From Anarhynchus alexandrinus (taxonomy: Eukaryota; Chordata; Aves; Charadriiformes; Charadriidae), in the NCBI GenBank assembly GCA_008711295.1, contig VUYV01000011.1, forward strand, positions 3,646,364 to 3,710,363: a stretch of 64,000 bases of DNA. The letters run 5' to 3'. The notes beneath the pieces were generated by a model. It was not told where the DNA came from. It saw nothing but the letters and a program-made list of their open reading frames with translations, and did no database searches. This document shows, in pieces, positions 1 through 10,900 of this stretch. The position numbers and the translations under genes are program-made. Positions within the stretch are counted from its first letter, which is position 1; every line of letters starts with the position of its first letter.

Positions 1-2136
1 TGCTTCATACTACTTGAAAGCTGGGATTTCAGAGCTGCTTTCAGAGACTATAAAGCAGGGGTTTCTGGCTTCAGCAGTTCACAAGGCGTCAGCCACTATA
101 ATCAGGTTGGACTTCAGACGGGGAAATAAAGGTATGTAACTTAGAATTAAAATTCCTATTAATCCCAGGATTTGAAACTCCATTTTCCTTGAGCTAAAGA
201 AACACAGGTGTAACTTTTTCAATAGAAAACTAGGTTCTTTGCCATAGAATCATAGTATTTGCTTCCAGCCTGGGTGGCATAAAAAACCCCACCTTTAAAA
301 CTACCGGCAAACCCGCTGGCTGTGGTTCCACATTGAGCAGCAGGGAGACCCCAGCTGAGCAGCCCTCCTGTCCCCATCTCCTGTGCCGGTTCCTGTCCCG
401 ACACATGAGCATGCTGGTTCAGTGATAACACAAACCACACCTGTTTAAGGAACAAGATAACCACACTTTACTCCTCCTGATTTCTTCTTGTGTTATGAAA
501 TGTTATGAAATGTGTTAGGTGTGCATTTGTTTGTTTGGGTTTTTTTTAAACATACATACAATTTGTATCAAACTAGAGAGAAAGTAGACTTGAATTTACA
601 TGTAAATGACAACTGCATTTACAGTTATTAAAATAACTCATGTTTTAACTATATCAGATAAATAGTTTTTAAATGTTTAAGTTCACCTGGACATGATTTG
701 CATTTTAAAACTGTTCCATCAAAGAGGAGGTTTTGTCTGCAGTGAAGGAAGTGAACTTGTCTGAAGTCTATGATAATCAGCTCTTGGAATTAGCAGATGC
801 CATCATCTCACTCCTGCTCTTTTATTCATGGATGGACTTATTTTATTCTTTTACGCTGTTTTTTCAATTCCAACTTGATTTCATTTGGTCATTAAGATTC
901 AGAAATTGAAATAGCCTCTCTGTATTCTTTTATGTACCCACCTACGAATGTTATGGTCATCGAAAGTTGCTTTACCACTTCAAACTAATTCTGTTTCTGA
1001 GCATTCAGCCAGCAACCTCTACAAATTCAGTGGATGACTTTAAAACTTCAGCAGGATACATGGACGTAGGTCTCATTAAGACAGCTACCACTACTTGAAT
1101 ATGCTGGTTTACAACCAAAAAACTTACTTTAGTACAACATGAAAGATTTGAGTTTCAATTTATTTTTTTTAATAACAGATATTTATGCAGCCGGCTCTGA
1201 ACGCAATACAAACATCCTTTAATGAAAAAAGTGCTTTATATAGAAAAATCCATCAGAAAAATACCACAGGCAGACAGCCAGCCACAGACTTGGCATATAT
1301 CTGGGCAGGGGTCAGCAACCCTGACACTGCTGCGTGTTGGTAAAGCTCCTTAGTTTGATCTCTCTATTCTAGAAAATCTGCCAGGTTTTTGCATAATTCC
1401 CCCTTCTCTCCCAAGTATGCTGCCCTCATTCTCACTCTCTTGGTTAATTTTATGTCAGCCTCCAGGAGAAACAATGGTGAAACACCAATGGCTCACAGCT
1501 CACTGCAATCACCACTCCAAAGTGCCCAGCAATTTGCAGTTGGCAAAAAGTTCAGTTCTGGCACCAAATCCTTTGATTAATGTAATCTTCTAAGGTACAA
1601 GGGAAACATTAAAGTTGTCTAGGATGCTGCTCTAAGGCTTACAAAAAAGAAATCCCATCTTACACAGGTATCTCCTTGGAATTGAGAAATCCAAGTTCAA
1701 ACACAACATCTTAGTTGTATGGGAAGGGACACTTCTGCACCTGTCTGTGATAACTTTGATTGCAGTGCCCCAAAGTGTACTTCACCAGAAGCTTCTCCAC
1801 AATTCTATCACTGCACAGAGCAAGGCACAAGTTAGATATTAACAGCTGCGGAACTCACTGGAAGACTGATTCTCCTCTATTAGCAAGAAGAAAGCTACTT
1901 GCTCCTCAAGGCCTAGATGGTTTATGCTATGCAAGATGGAAGACAGCAATAACTCTTGCATTGAATTCATTTTTAACATACTAAAGAAACCTTTAATCCT
2001 TCACGCAAACATATTCCGTGTGCACACAACATCACGTGCCATGTGTGCATACACAAATGCAGATGGATACAACTGCTGGGCACACACAGTGACTGATGTG
2101 ATTCAGCATCCATTTGGACTGAGACAAGTTAACGGT
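1..2136. other. Intron, no gene seen
   Basis: AT-rich unique-looking sequence. A tandem TGTTATGAAA pair lies near 491-510. The stretch 560-740 reads like conserved non-coding DNA (ATTTGCAT-like and ATTA-type motifs). An hAT-like 15-mer at 1306-1320 is discussed under rejected items. No exon, RNA gene or intact repeat identified. Confidence 0.6.
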
Positions 2137-2180
2137 AAAAAAAACCAAACAAACAAAAACCCAAAAACACCCCCAAACAA
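2137..2180 (+). repeat. A/C-only low-complexity tract (44 nt)
   Basis: Forty-four consecutive bases are A or C. The tract opens with eight A and then shows CAAAC-type spacing. In the CNNM2 pre-mRNA it would read as G/U-rich. Confidence 0.9.
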
Positions 2181-2430
2181 GCCAAAGACCCTAAACATGC
2201 ATCATTCAATTTTGCTGCAGAGGGGATATTAGGAATGTCTACCCACAGACCACATACAGACATCCACAGCCCACGTCCAAAGAGAACAGAGGTAATGGGC
2301 AAAGGTGATGTGAAGAAGGTGGCAGTGATTTACAACACTCTGAAAACATTTCACTTTGAGTGAGAGATGAGCAGATCACATTCAACACCCTCGGTCTCTC
2401 TTTAACAGAGGTTTCAGGAAACAGGGCAGG

Positions 2431-2439
2431 CATTTACTT
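2431..2439. repeat. Target-site duplication of the CR1, copy at its 3' end
   Basis: CATTTACTT lies immediately outside the CR1 3' tail and is repeated exactly at 3341-3349 next to the truncated 5' end. A 9-bp perfect direct repeat at both boundaries is best read as a target-site duplication. Confidence 0.75.
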
Positions 2440-3340
2440 AGAATCATAGAATGGTTTAGGCTGGAAAGGACCTTGAAGATCATCGAGTTCCAACCCCCCT
2501 GCCATAGGCACGGACACCTCCCACTAGACCAGGTTGCCCAAGGCCACGTCCAGCCTGGCCTTGAACACCTCCAGGGATGGGGCCTCAACAACCTCTCTGG
2601 GCAACCTGTTCCAGTGCCTTACCACCCTCAAAGTGAAAAACTTCTTCCTAATTTTCAATCTAAACCTGCCCTCTTCCGTTTTGAAGCCGTTCCCCCTCGT
2701 CCTATCACTACATGCCCTAGTAAAAAGTCCTACCTCAGCTCTCCTGTAGGCCCCCTTTAGGTACTGGAAGGCTGCAATAAGATCTCCCCGGAGCCTTCTC
2801 TTCTCCAGGCTGAACAGCCCCAACTCTTTCAGCCTCTCCTCATAGGAGAGGTGCTCCAGCCCTCGGATCATCCTCATGGCCTTCCTCTGGACATGCTCCA
2901 GCAGGTCCATGTCCTTCTTATGTTGGGGACTCCAGAGCTGGACGCAGTACTCCGGGTGGGGTCTCACGAGAGTGGAGTAGAGGGGCAGAATCACCTCCCT
3001 CGCCCTGCTGGCCACACTTCTTTTGATGCAGCCCAGGATGCGGTTGGCCTTCTGGGCTGCGATCGCACATTACTGGCTCATGTTGAGCTTCTCGTCGATC
3101 AGCACACCCAGGTCCTTCTCCTCAGGGCTGCTCTCCAGCCATTCCCCGCCCAACCTGTAATTGTGCTTGGGATTGCCCCGACCCAGATGCAAGACCTTGC
3201 ACTTGGCCTTGTTGAACTGCATGAAGTTGACTTGGGCCCACCTCTCCAGCCTGTCTAGGTCCCTCTGGATGGCATCCCTCCCCTCCAGCATGTCTACCTC
3301 ACCAAACAGCTTGGTATCATCGGCAAACTTGCTGAGTTTA
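2440..3340 (-). mobile_element. CR1 (chicken repeat 1) non-LTR retrotransposon, 5'-truncated
   Basis: On the minus strand the element runs from within the reverse-transcriptase domain (3340) to the CR1 3' end, which finishes with the octamer-type tail ATTCTATGATTCTA. Plus-strand hallmarks are AGAATCATAGAATGG followed by the usual CR1 3' UTR. The preserved coding part includes the YxDD-type motif FADDTK near 3319-3336 and the classic C-terminal CR1 ORF2 sequence ([35 protein letters not shown]). At about 0.9 kb out of a usual 4.5 kb or so it is a typical dead-on-arrival 5' truncation. It lies in the same orientation as CNNM2 transcription. A 9-bp direct repeat flanks it. Confidence 0.95.
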
Positions 3341-3342
3341 CA
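2524..3342 (-). pseudogene. CR1 ORF2 (endonuclease/reverse transcriptase) C-terminal remnant
   Basis: One continuous minus-strand frame codes for the end of CR1 ORF2, from just before FADDTKLFG to the natural stop TAG at 2524-2526. It is broken once, by a TAA at 3070-3072 inside the segment [19 protein letters not shown], where CR1 proteins normally have a second glutamine. No frameshift is seen over about 270 codons, which suggests a relatively recent insertion. The endonuclease domain and most of the reverse transcriptase are missing through 5' truncation, so the copy cannot be active. Confidence 0.9.
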
Positions 3343-3349
3343 TTTACTT
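3341..3349. repeat. Target-site duplication of the CR1, copy at its truncated 5' end
   Basis: Second copy of CATTTACTT. The first two bases (CA) may also be CR1 sequence, because the ORF2 frame continues through a TGT codon at 3342-3340. This is consistent with microhomology at the 5' junction. Confidence 0.7.
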
Positions 3350-3970
3350 GTATGACCTCTCAGAGAAAGCTGGGTTCCCCTGGACGAAAAGGAAAGACAG
3401 ACAACGTTCAATTTTAGCCTTGCCCATCTTGAAAGCGTATTTAATACCTGTTCTGTTATCCTCTACTCTTAAGGCCGAAATGAGGAATCTTGGTGGGGCC
3501 AAAAGGCAGCAGAGCGTTCCATGAATATGATGGCAATGGGGCAATACCCAATACTGAGATATGGTACTGACTCTCGGTAGATTTTCAGGATCTTTTTGTT
3601 GAAAAATATTTTTTTTTTTTATCCTTCATCAAGAGGGATTGTCACTACAAATCACAGAACTGAAGTTTTCTACAAGCCCAGAGAGCTCTGACTGAGGGAT
3701 GAGTCCTTCCCCTCTCCTGGAGGGGTGGGCAGCACACAGAGCCGCATTCCCAGCAGCCGGGATGATTGCAGGAAGCATGGCTCTGGCTACAAAGACTGGA
3801 ATGTGCAATTCCATGAGCTTTTTTGGAAATTAAGTGGGGGGTGGATATCAGTCATAGTTAAAATTCCCAAACAGATGAGCTCTACAGGATTAAAGTGACT
3901 CAAAGCTGGGTTCATACATGCAATCATTATAAAAAATGAAGAGGGTATGGTCAGGCAATTAGAATGAAGG

Positions 3971-4075
3971 GCAGGAGTCAGGGGATCTTAGCTCTGTTCC
4001 CACTTTCTAGCTGATTCATCATCATTCTGGGCAAGTCTCCTCTTCTCCAGACCCATGTTCTTCAGTCTATTCAAT
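3971..4075 (+). mobile_element. MIR-like (CORE-SINE) relic
   Basis: The order of short matches follows the MIR consensus as recalled: GGAGTCAGGGGAT, then TTAGCTCTG, CCACTTTCTAGCTG, and CTGGGCAAGTCTCCTC. A possible 3' continuation includes TTAGTACAGTGCTT near 4095-4108. Divergence is high, as expected for an ancient amniote SINE. Recognition is by eye only; an alignment could overturn it. Confidence 0.5.
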
Positions 4076-4306
4076 GCCCCAATACCAATTTATCTTAGTA
4101 CAGTGCTTCACTAAACAGCCTTTCCATGCTTGTGGGAGAAGTACCAGAAAATAGAAAAACCTTAAGTCTACACAGGTGCTTGCAAGCTTATAGCCTATCC
4201 AAGGGATATTCTTGGCTAATGAATGAACACTGTCACACCTAGCACTAACAAGTTGTCACTTCCACTGCAATATTTAGCACTGGGACTCTCTCCTGATGGA
4301 TGTAGC

Positions 4307-4320
4307 ACCAATCGATTGGT
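4307..4320. promoter_or_regulatory. Palindrome with two opposed CCAAT boxes and a central ATCGAT
   Basis: ACCAATCGATTGGT is a perfect 14-bp palindrome combining CCAAT on both strands with ATCGAT, a ONECUT/CUX-type core. Random sequence of this length should contain a few 14-bp palindromes, so function is speculative. Confidence 0.25.
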
Positions 4321-5811
4321 TATATCTCAGGGTCATTAGTAATAGAAGAGGAGAGTAAGCACAGGCAGTGTTTCTTTTGCTATTTAAATATATTAATCTT
4401 CTAGATGTGTTGATTTCAGGCAGGCCAGCGAGCTTCTCCCCTATGACAAATGCACTCGCTTCCTCTTTCCCTTTTTAAGGATTTTAAACATACAAGACCG
4501 ACCACGGGAACATATTGCAATTAACAAGGATTTTATTATAGTAAAGTGGGAAGGTTAAATCCAAGCACTGTTCCAGTCAATTAAATACTATTATTAGCGA
4601 TGCTCACACACTAAGTTCTTGAAAGGTTCAACTATGTAAGGTACAGAGCAAAGGAGTGAATCGCTCAGCACCTCATGGGAGCATAGGGGAGCTTACAAAA
4701 TTGTGGCCATGAAGATCTGCAAATGGGTTAGGGAAAGCTGTATCCCCACCGGAATCACCATTCATTTTAATCAGCTGAGCACTGTAATAAGATTAGAGGT
4801 GATTGGGTTGAGTAGTGGGATTAAAACCATCCACTAATCCCCAGAATTTACTATTCACAGCTCAAATGCATTAGCCCTTCAGAGCAGAATGGGCTCCAGC
4901 CTCCTCCTGAAAGATGCAACAGTCAGAAGTGGTATGAGATATTTGGTAAAGGAAAGTGATCTTTAACACCGTTAAATGAACACCATTGATTCCTGCCTGC
5001 AGAGCACGTGTCACAGCCCAGTGGTCCAGCTCGGCTGTTTCTAGAAAAAAGCACCATCCTACCAAGGACACTGCCTAGAAGAACAGTGAGTTTTTGCCTC
5101 CGACCTGCCAAAACTAACCACAACAGCCTTCTCTTGAGAGGGGAAGCTGTCCATACAAGAAAGTTACAAATGCTGTCAGGAACGGGTCATGGATATTTGT
5201 TCCTGTGCAATTTTTTTGGCCCACATGTTTAAAGATTCATTGAAGGATGAGGGTAAAAACAGAAATACACGGGAGCATTCAGGAAAATTTGCGGCAGTCT
5301 CTGAAGAAATGGATGACAAGGTACCATCTACGGTAGCAAGCTATCCAAAATAATTCTATGTCACAGCATGGCAGTAGGTGGATAAGACAAATACCAGAAC
5401 TTGAAGAACCAGTAGGAAGGAATCTGTCTAGGGATGTAGAAATATTTCACAAACATAAGAACTTGTTTTTGAGATAGAGAAGGGTGAATGGTTACATGAT
5501 CAGTGAACCAGCAAAAAAGCAACGAGCCAAAATAGCTACCAAGAACACCTTCAGGCTGTTCCTCTAGTCCTTATCAAAGTCCCTTCCAGTTACTTCACTA
5601 AACTATTTATGCCAACATATATCGCCCCCCTGACCTCACCCCCTTCCTGAATAGGAAAAGGTTTAGCATCTTTTTGGGATGCCATCCAAGCATGTATTTC
5701 CTGTAGGCAATCGCCTGCTCTTTACTCCCTCTCTAATGAACCAGTAGTTATTAGACTATGAACTCATTTCCATGGTCATTTCATGGACTGAATTTTCTTC
5801 AGTTCTCCAAC

Positions 5812-5845
5812 TATAAATATTCATTTCTCCCATTATAAATATTCA
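5812..5845 (+). repeat. Direct repeat TATAAATATTCA at a 22-bp period
   Basis: The same 12-mer occurs at 5812-5823 and 5834-5845, about two helical turns apart, in an AT-rich stretch. It resembles MEF2/POU-type AT-rich sites, but no binding is shown. Confidence 0.6.
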
Positions 5846-6550
5846 CCGTATTTTCAAAATATCATAGCGCCTCAGACTACCTAGAGCAGAAGAATCATGC
5901 AGGATCCCTCAAAATAGCTGGTTTTATTTTTGCAACTAGACTGGCAAAAAAAAAAAAAAAGAAGTCTGAAGATTTACAGAGAAATAAAGCTGATTAAAAA
6001 AAAATCCTACCTCTCTAACATGATCAAAAAGATCTCCACAGGGACAGCTGCATATACCAGCATTTTGCATTGCCCAATTTTCTTAATTTTCTTGGAACAC
6101 CGTGCTCCTTTTTTGGCCTGAACTGCCTGAGAAGGCCAAGAAGACAGACTAATAACAGAACAGGTATGAAACACATTTCTAAGAAACCCACTTGGTCTGC
6201 TGTTGACCTTTCAACAACAAAATCTTTTCTTAATGCAATCAACTTTTATTGGGCTGGTGGATTGAGTGGGTCACCACTGACCTAAGGGCCTTTCTAAGGA
6301 CATCAACAGAGTTTGAAATTTCGGGAACTGGCAGAGCTCTGGCCTCTGTGTGAGTCACTGAGGCTGAAGAAGGCAGTATGGGGCTTCTCTGTCATCTGAA
6401 GACTAGGAGAGCAGGGCCTCTAATATAGTTATTTCTGAGACATATCAGAAAATGCAATTAGCACACAGGCTTTTTCCCTTAAGTCAAGGGTTTATCTTAA
6501 GTGTTAAAGGCGCCGCACTTACTAATATTGCACTTACTGAAAGCTCAGAG

Positions 6551-6620
6551 AAAGAACCAGAGACACTGAGTATAAGCATCTTCCCCAAAGCCACATAAGA
6601 CAGGGTCAGAACCCAGCTGC
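6551..6620 (-). mobile_element. MIR-like (CORE-SINE) relic, reverse orientation
   Basis: Plus-strand text resembles the reverse complement of MIR: AAG, CTTCCCCAAAG, CACATAAGACAGGGTCAG and then AACCCAG in the expected order and spacing (compare the usual ...CTTGCCCAAGGTCACA...GAACCCAG). Heavily diverged; by-eye recognition only. Confidence 0.4.
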
Positions 6621-7908
6621 AGAGGTTGCCTCACGTTTTCTGGCCATTTCCCATGTACCAGTGCCTTAACTTCAGTTTATAAGGCACAGACTGGGACAAA
6701 ACGGCTGGATTACACAGCCTTTTCACATTACAGTTTTCAGGGTATAATTAGGGACAAGGTTCACGGAGCATGAGGACTGTAGGACTGAAGTTCAAGTCTC
6801 TGCATCAGCACCTCCTCCTGCAGCACACACTCCTGTTCCCACAACAGGGGAGTAAGAACACGGTTCTGCTCTTGCTCCAGAGGCCAGCCAAACCCAGCCC
6901 CGGGCACAACCGCAGAGTCCGCTACATCCAGAGAAGGGCACAGACCACCCAAACATACTTTCTTGCACACAGCAAAACTAATGAGGTAGGAGTTCAAAAT
7001 ATAGCACATTATCACATTGTACAGTTACAGAGACTGTCACAGGACAGCTACTCAACACCACAGAGAAATGGAAACTGCTAACCTTAAAGTATACGGTGCT
7101 GTTCACATCAATTATTTATTCCAGGGAGGTTGATGATGGTAGTTGCATTTGGATATTCACCCGATCAAGCCTCGAGCACAATGTTCTCCACATCCCACTC
7201 AGCTGCCTTTTCAAGACATTTCTAAACTCTCATTCAAACGCATATTGTGAAGGTAAAATGTCAGTAAAACACACACATGCCCTGGCCCATCCTTCCAGCC
7301 CATCTTTCCCTGCATGCAGAGCCTCAGCACCAGGAATTTGTCATTCCAGAAAGCACGTCTCTCCTACAGGACATGGGGTCCAGATTTGTCACCCAGCACG
7401 CCTGAGCACAAGAGGATCACAGAGCAGCCAGCCTGGATCTCACAACCTCAGTAGGTCCTGCAGATCCCCAGCATTTTCACTCTCTGATCAGTGGTGTTTG
7501 GTCAGATGTACTAAGTCAATGGTGAGTGGAATTTTTATTTATTCATTTATTAAGAAGAATTCCCAAATGGCATCTCTAACATTTAAAATTTCTTTTATTT
7601 TCAGCTAGTCCAAGACGTGACTTATGTCACTACTTGTGCTGTTTATCGCCTGTATCTCGTTCAGGCTGAAAAGTGATTTGGTTTTTGCATAACAATAACA
7701 AATGGCACTCGATAAAATAGAGGACCCTTGACAGTGAGGATAATTCCTGTTTTGCAATCTGGAAACTGCAGCACTGAAACCACATAACTACTTCCAGGCC
7801 AGGATGCTTAGAGGAGAGCATTGGGAGTCCATTCCAACCTTTCTCAGCTAACCACCACAATACTATAGAAGCCATTAGATGGAAACAAACAGACAATTGG
7901 CATTTAAG

Positions 7909-7941
7909 AAAACAAACAAACAAAAAACAACCAACAAAACC
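7909..7941 (+). repeat. A/C-only low-complexity tract (33 nt)
   Basis: Thirty-three consecutive A/C bases, beginning as a short (CAAA)n run and ending in CAACC units. Confidence 0.85.
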
Positions 7942-10900
7942 TAACTCTTCAATAAAGTGATTCTAATGCCACTTGTAGACCAACCTCCCTTCCCACAGGC
8001 AGCAGGTAGGCAAGCTGGACAGGCACCGCTCAGGTTTGCACCCTCTGGGATATGGCAGCACTCCCAAGCCATGGGTACCCATTCATCATGGAAAGAAGCT
8101 ATCTCTTCTTTTGCTTCCCTCCAGAAGGGATTCAGCAGATTGGGAACATCTGCATTCGGTGGCTTGTGGGTACAGGCCAGACAGCCACAAACCTTAAGGC
8201 AACAGGAAGCACAGGAATTTTTTTCCACCCCTCTCCCCCTGTAACTGTATTTCTCTTTCAGCTCTGCCTCCCCGAAAGCTGCACGCTGATCAAACCGGAG
8301 CAGGGGCCGCAGTTTGCAGCCACAACTTACAGCCGATTAATACAGGAGCAAGGGAAAGAAGTTTTTGGCCACTAGTTCTGCATCAGCACATGCCCGATGG
8401 CTAACTGCAGTGTCACCAAGGCAGCGGGGAAGAGGAGCAAGCAGCCTCCCAAAAGAGCCCATCTGTTCTCGCCATGCTTTCTCCCCCACCCGAGGTGTCC
8501 TGTGGTCCTCCAGCACAAGTAAGATCACTCACAGACAGCACAAACTCTTTTGGAGATTTTGCGCACTGAAACCCTGGGTGGGTCAGATGATCCAAACCAG
8601 AAGAGAACTCGCAGCAGGAGATGCTTCTTCCTTGAATACACAAAGCCAAGCCTCCTACATGGAAAACAGCTGCTGTCAAATGGTACTGCTCATCAAAAGC
8701 TAGAGATACCACAAGCAATTATAGGAGAAATTAGATATTATAGGTATTTCTAGTCATTGTTGTTAAATTCTGGTGCTGTAGAACATGCCTGGAGACCCTG
8801 ACCTGGAACTGAGATCCTTCCAAGATCTCCAGCCACCTTCTCCTCCACTGAGGCAGGTTTCTGTGCAGTTGGCCACGCAACAGATGCCATGGGACTTCTC
8901 CCCTGCAGCATCACACAGCTTCACTCACCTGCTGGATCACATCTGCATTGGGCAGGGAGGGAATGAAGGTGGTGTCAGAGATCAGGAACATGGAGAGGAT
9001 ACCCACCTAGCTGTTACATTAGGAAAACATGAGGTAGAGTAAATTAGAACACAGTGCTCAATCCAAGAGACTTGCCAGACCTGCCCATAGCGCTGATCAC
9101 TGGCCAGAACAGAGAAGCTAAAGTCCTCACCCCCAAAACTTTCCAATTTATATATAATAAGGGGAAAGAAAAGGTGGCGGGAGGGGGAAGAAACAGCAAA
9201 AGTATTAAGAGAAACACAAGAGGGAGCAAACTTGCAGACAGTGTCAGTTATGGACACTTCAAATTCATTGATTACTAAACTAAACTAAAGTATATGAGGT
9301 CTCAGCTTTTTAACCACCACAGTTACAGCTTCAGAGCACTTGTTTTTCAGCCTGTCCCACTCTTAGCAGTACTGCACAGCACAAAGGCACAGGGAGACAG
9401 GGAAGATGCAGAAAGGAACAAGTTAATGAGAGAAGCAAGGTGAGGGCCAACTGGAAAACACCAAACACAAGTATATTAAAGGGAAGGGTTAGAGAATAGA
9501 AAATGCAAGGAAAAATGGGAAGGTGTAGGAGGAGTTAGGCAGGAAAGAGATGGGAACAAGACCCCTGGAAGGGAAAGGCTGCAAAAAGCAATCTGATATT
9601 GACAGTAAAATTCAAGAAGGGCTGCTGCAGCTCCTGCAGGCAGACTTCTGCTCAAGAGTTCATTACTTATCCTGAGCTTATTTGGCAGAAGTGAGGCAGA
9701 GACACAACCCCAGCACAGTTCTAGACAGCAAAGCAAATCCAAGTTTCTTCCAGAGGGACACTTAATTTGCTAGAGAATTTTTTTCCCCCCAAGATAAGCT
9801 AGCACTGAGGTCAGATCCTCCCCCAATAAAGTTAACAAGCTCCAGCAATCCCATGTCCTCCCCCTCAAACAGAGTTCCTCTCTGCAGAGGAGGGGAGGAA
9901 CTGGACAAGGCACGCATTCATCCCAGCCTACTTCTAACCTACTTCTCCTGGCAATGGAATGACCAGAATGAGGAGTTTGGTCATAGTCCAATCTATATTT
10001 TTTTGCAAAGCTAGCCACTAAAGCCAGTCCGCTCCAGACAACTTTCAAGCCTGGTATTCCGACCAAAACATCACGCATGCAAGATTGGAGGCACAGTGAG
10101 GCCAGGCTAGATGCCACCTCAGATTCAGAGGCTAGTTCAGTAATACATACATAGCCTTGCATGCAAAATGAGAAGAGCAGACATGCTTGCTGACACTGAA
10201 AGGTGTCCCTTGCACTGCACGTTTAGCCTAGACAGGCCATATGGACGGGCATCCCTGCACTGGTGTGTAGGAGGGAAGGAGGTTTGCTATGCATCTCACT
10301 CAAGCTATCATCGCACTCCAAATGGGACAAGTGAGACCACTCGATGGCTCCATACAAGACACCAGGCTGCGCTGGCACCTTCCCTCCTCCCAGACACAGA
10401 CTGCAGAGAGAAGCTAAGAAGAGCCAGAGGGCAGCTGAGCGGAGAGAGGCAGAAGGCACTAGCAATTCAGACAGCTTCACAGTTTTGCTTTTACTTTAAT
10501 TGAACGCAGTGACCTCATCTTTGTTTGTCTGCTCTCTCTTCTCATGTGATCAATTTTTCTGGCCCTCCACCATCCCTCATTTTGACAACTATTGCTCCAA
10601 AAAGCCTCCTCACAGCTATGGTGTCAAATACTACTGCCTTCTCCCCAGTCCACTGAGGTTGTACCCTGGGCAGACAAGGTAGGTCATTACCCTGCGTGCT
10701 GTACCTTTACAGCATGAGACCTTGTTCTAGGGTAACCAACCCATGCTGCTGTAAAAAATATGGCAAAAGTGCCCTCAGAGGTGGTTTAGGCTCTTGACTT
10801 CAGCAGTGTCTCCAGTATGGCTCTCCGATGCCAGGCAGTGAACCCAGCAGAACCAGAACAAGTACACACGTCAAATCAGGGGAGCTCTCAATTGCCTGAG

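Noticed and set aside
242..258. CATAGAATCATAG-like string resembling a CR1 3' tail
   Set aside because: The neighbouring bases do not follow the CR1 3' UTR, so this is too short to call.
1306..1320. CAGGGGTCAGCAACC, resembling the end of an hAT (Tip100/Zaphod-type) transposon
   Set aside because: The 15-mer fits a known terminal pattern as recalled, but no inverted partner end or 8-bp duplication was found within about 2 kb, and similarity fades at once. Kept only as a note.
2473..3258. Plus-strand open frames of up to 135 codons across the CR1
   Set aside because: They are antisense shadows of the CR1 ORF2 and 3' UTR.
3440..6180. Shared 16-mer ATAACAGAACAGGTAT in inverted orientation (near 3447 and 6155)
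   Set aside because: About one 16-bp match is expected by chance when both strands of 64 kb are compared. Flanking similarity is suggestive but gapped and weak.
7096..7608. 170-codon plus-strand open frame
   Set aside because: Composition looks like translated non-coding DNA (Ser/His/Phe-rich) with no family resemblance, and it lies antisense to the CNNM2 intron.
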